Of a stretch of DNA of 32,801 nt, positions 31,997 through 32,801 are shown piece by piece. The stretch spans positions 1 through 32,801 of the forward strand of contig SCSP01000028.1 in the NCBI GenBank assembly GCA_004297845.1. The letters run 5' to 3'. How positions within the stretch are numbered: position 1 is the first letter of the stretch; every line of letters starts with the position of its first letter. Source of the stretch: Bacteroidota bacterium. Lineage in GTDB: Bacteria; Bacteroidota; Bacteroidia; Palsa-948. Position numbers and translations under genes: made by a program. Under the pieces are notes generated by a model. It ran no database searches. It had not been told where the DNA came from and saw nothing but the letters and a program-made list of their open reading frames with translations.

Positions 31997-32801
31997 ATGA
32001 AAACAACCCGAATTCGGAAATACTGTTCTCTCCCTTTAGGGCAGGGGCTCATTGTACTTTACCTTTTTCTTCCCTCTTGCAATAACAACCTCAGCACCCC
32101 CACTCAAGGCTCGCAGAAGATATTTATTGACGAATCTTATCAACCCCTGCTGGACGCGGAAATTGAAGTTTTTGAAGGGCTGTACAAAAATTCAGATATC
32201 GAAGCAGTGTACAAGCCCGAAGGGGATATCATTAATGATTTTCTGAACGATACCTGCCGGATGATCGTGATGGGAAGAGATTTGAATCAAAAAGAAAAAG
32301 ATTTTTTCACAAGTAAAAAACTTTCTCCTGTTTCTACCAAAATAGGAGTTGATGCGCTTGCGTTTATAACACATAAAGGTAATCCTGTAGCAGAGCTTAC
32401 GTTTAACGAGTTAAAGGAAGTATTTTCCGGAAAAATAAACAGATGGAAATTACTGGACTCATCCATTAAAGACAAAAGCTCACCAGACACCGGCATATCT
32501 ATTGTGTTCGACAATGAAAAGTCCTGCAATGTCCGGATGATAAAAGAAAGGTTGCTGGACGGAGCTAAATTTCCGGAAAACTGTTTTGCGCTCAAAACAA
32601 ATCCGGAAGTGATCAATTTTGTGAGCAAGAACAAGAATGCTATCGGGATCATTGGGGTGAACTGGATCAGTGACAAGGAGGATTCCCTCACCACCAGCTT
32701 TCTCAGTCAGGTGAATGTGCTGGGCGTTTCTTCGGCTGAAAACCCTGGAGAGTTCTTTAAACCCTTCCAGGCTTATATTTACAACGGAGAGTACCCTTTT
32801 T
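31997..32801 (+). CDS. PstS-like substrate-binding lipoprotein, 3' end outside window
   Basis: 268 codons are visible; the frame is open at the window edge. The product resembles PstS-like (PBP-like 2) phosphate-binding proteins that accompany exb/ton clusters in Bacteroidota. Visible features are IFIDESYQPLLDAEIEVFEG near the N-terminus, the anion-site region GVDALAFITHKGNP, the family motif ELKEVFSGKINRWK, and KNAIGIIGVNWISD. A signal peptide ends with a lipobox-like LPSC (C28). Part of the signal peptide (SLPLGQGL, 11-18) is encoded by a GC-rich palindrome. Phosphate binding is not proven for these ton-linked members. Confidence 0.85.
   Translation, partial: MKTTRIRKYCSLPLGQGLIVLYLFLPSCNNNLSTPTQGSQKIFIDESYQPLLDAEIEVFEGLYKNSDIEAVYKPEGDIINDFLNDTCRMIVMGRDLNQKEKDFFTSKKLSPVSTKIGVDALAFITHKGNPVAELTFNELKEVFSGKINRWKLLDSSIKDKSSPDTGISIVFDNEKSCNVRMIKERLLDGAKFPENCFALKTNPEVINFVSKNKNAIGIIGVNWISDKEDSLTTSFLSQVNVLGVSSAENPGEFFKPFQAYIYNGEYPF
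32027..32050. repeat. GC-rich palindrome inside the signal peptide of the PstS-like gene
   Basis: CCCTTTAGGG (32032-32041), followed by CAGGGGCTC, is a half-copy of the family seen at 26439-26459. It is inverted relative to the copy at 31931-31953, and together they bracket the start codon at 31997. Confidence 0.72.

Noticed and set aside
1-32801. tRNA or rRNA genes
   Set aside because: No cloverleaf or rRNA signature was seen on reading either strand; the four-helix-bundle ORF is not inside an rRNA gene.

Overview
The window looks like a chromosomal segment of a Bacteroidota (Bacteroidetes) bacterium. The evidence is the TAnnTTTG-type -7 promoter motifs, a NuoG without the molybdopterin domain, a TPR/PD40/carboxypeptidase-regulatory/OmpA protein of PorE type, an ExbB-ExbD-ExbD-TonB cluster with Bacteroidota-style TonB proteins, and a PstS-like lipoprotein behind it. 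No species can be named from the sequence alone. Both window edges cut genes (recG on the left, a pstS-like gene on the right).

Layout: (1) 1-6095: 3' part of recG (+), then on the minus strand a PorE-like OmpA protein, a lone 2-oxo-acid dehydrogenase E2 subunit and a RidA-family protein. (2) 6224-19497: a respiratory complex I cluster nuoE-F-G-H-I-J-K-L-M-N that starts at nuoE behind its own promoter; nuoA-D are not in the window. The cluster is punctuated by foreign-looking passengers: an MntA/HepT toxin-antitoxin pair and a small TonB-domain protein between nuoF and nuoG, a four-helix-bundle (23S rRNA IVS-type) ORF between nuoG and nuoH, and a GHKL-ATPase/DUF4325 STAS-like pair between nuoH and nuoI. 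(3) 19559-24996: a defence island with a single-chain type IIG-like restriction-modification enzyme, a three-gene HEPN / unknown / SecB-like module, and an AbiF (Abi_2 HEPN) gene preceded by a structured RNA that I read as the abiF RNA motif. (4) 25054-32801: a dicarboxylate/amino-acid symporter, a DedA protein, then exbB-exbD-exbD-tonB-tonB, a small membrane protein and a PstS-like lipoprotein, which probably work together in outer-membrane energisation and uptake.

Three layers of unusual structure lie on top of the genes. First, two passenger modules in the nuo cluster are bounded by direct repeats that copy the end of the neighbouring nuo gene (69 bp of the nuoF 3' end, about 57 bp of the nuoI 5' end). 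Second, GC-rich modular palindromes sit in frame inside core genes (the E2 linker, two loops of NuoM, two loops of NuoN) and at gene ends (symporter C-terminus, signal peptide of the PstS-like protein). Two of them encode the same peptide, GQPKVAS, in unrelated proteins. Third, many spacers between co-directional genes are long imperfect palindromes built from a short repeated word that differs from spacer to spacer.

The best candidates for a new or little-described system are the HEPN-unknown-SecB-like module (22357-23735), which has the gene order of a toxin-antitoxin-chaperone system, and the abiF RNA/AbiF pair next to it (24021-24996). Three different HEPN families occur within about 16.5 kb.
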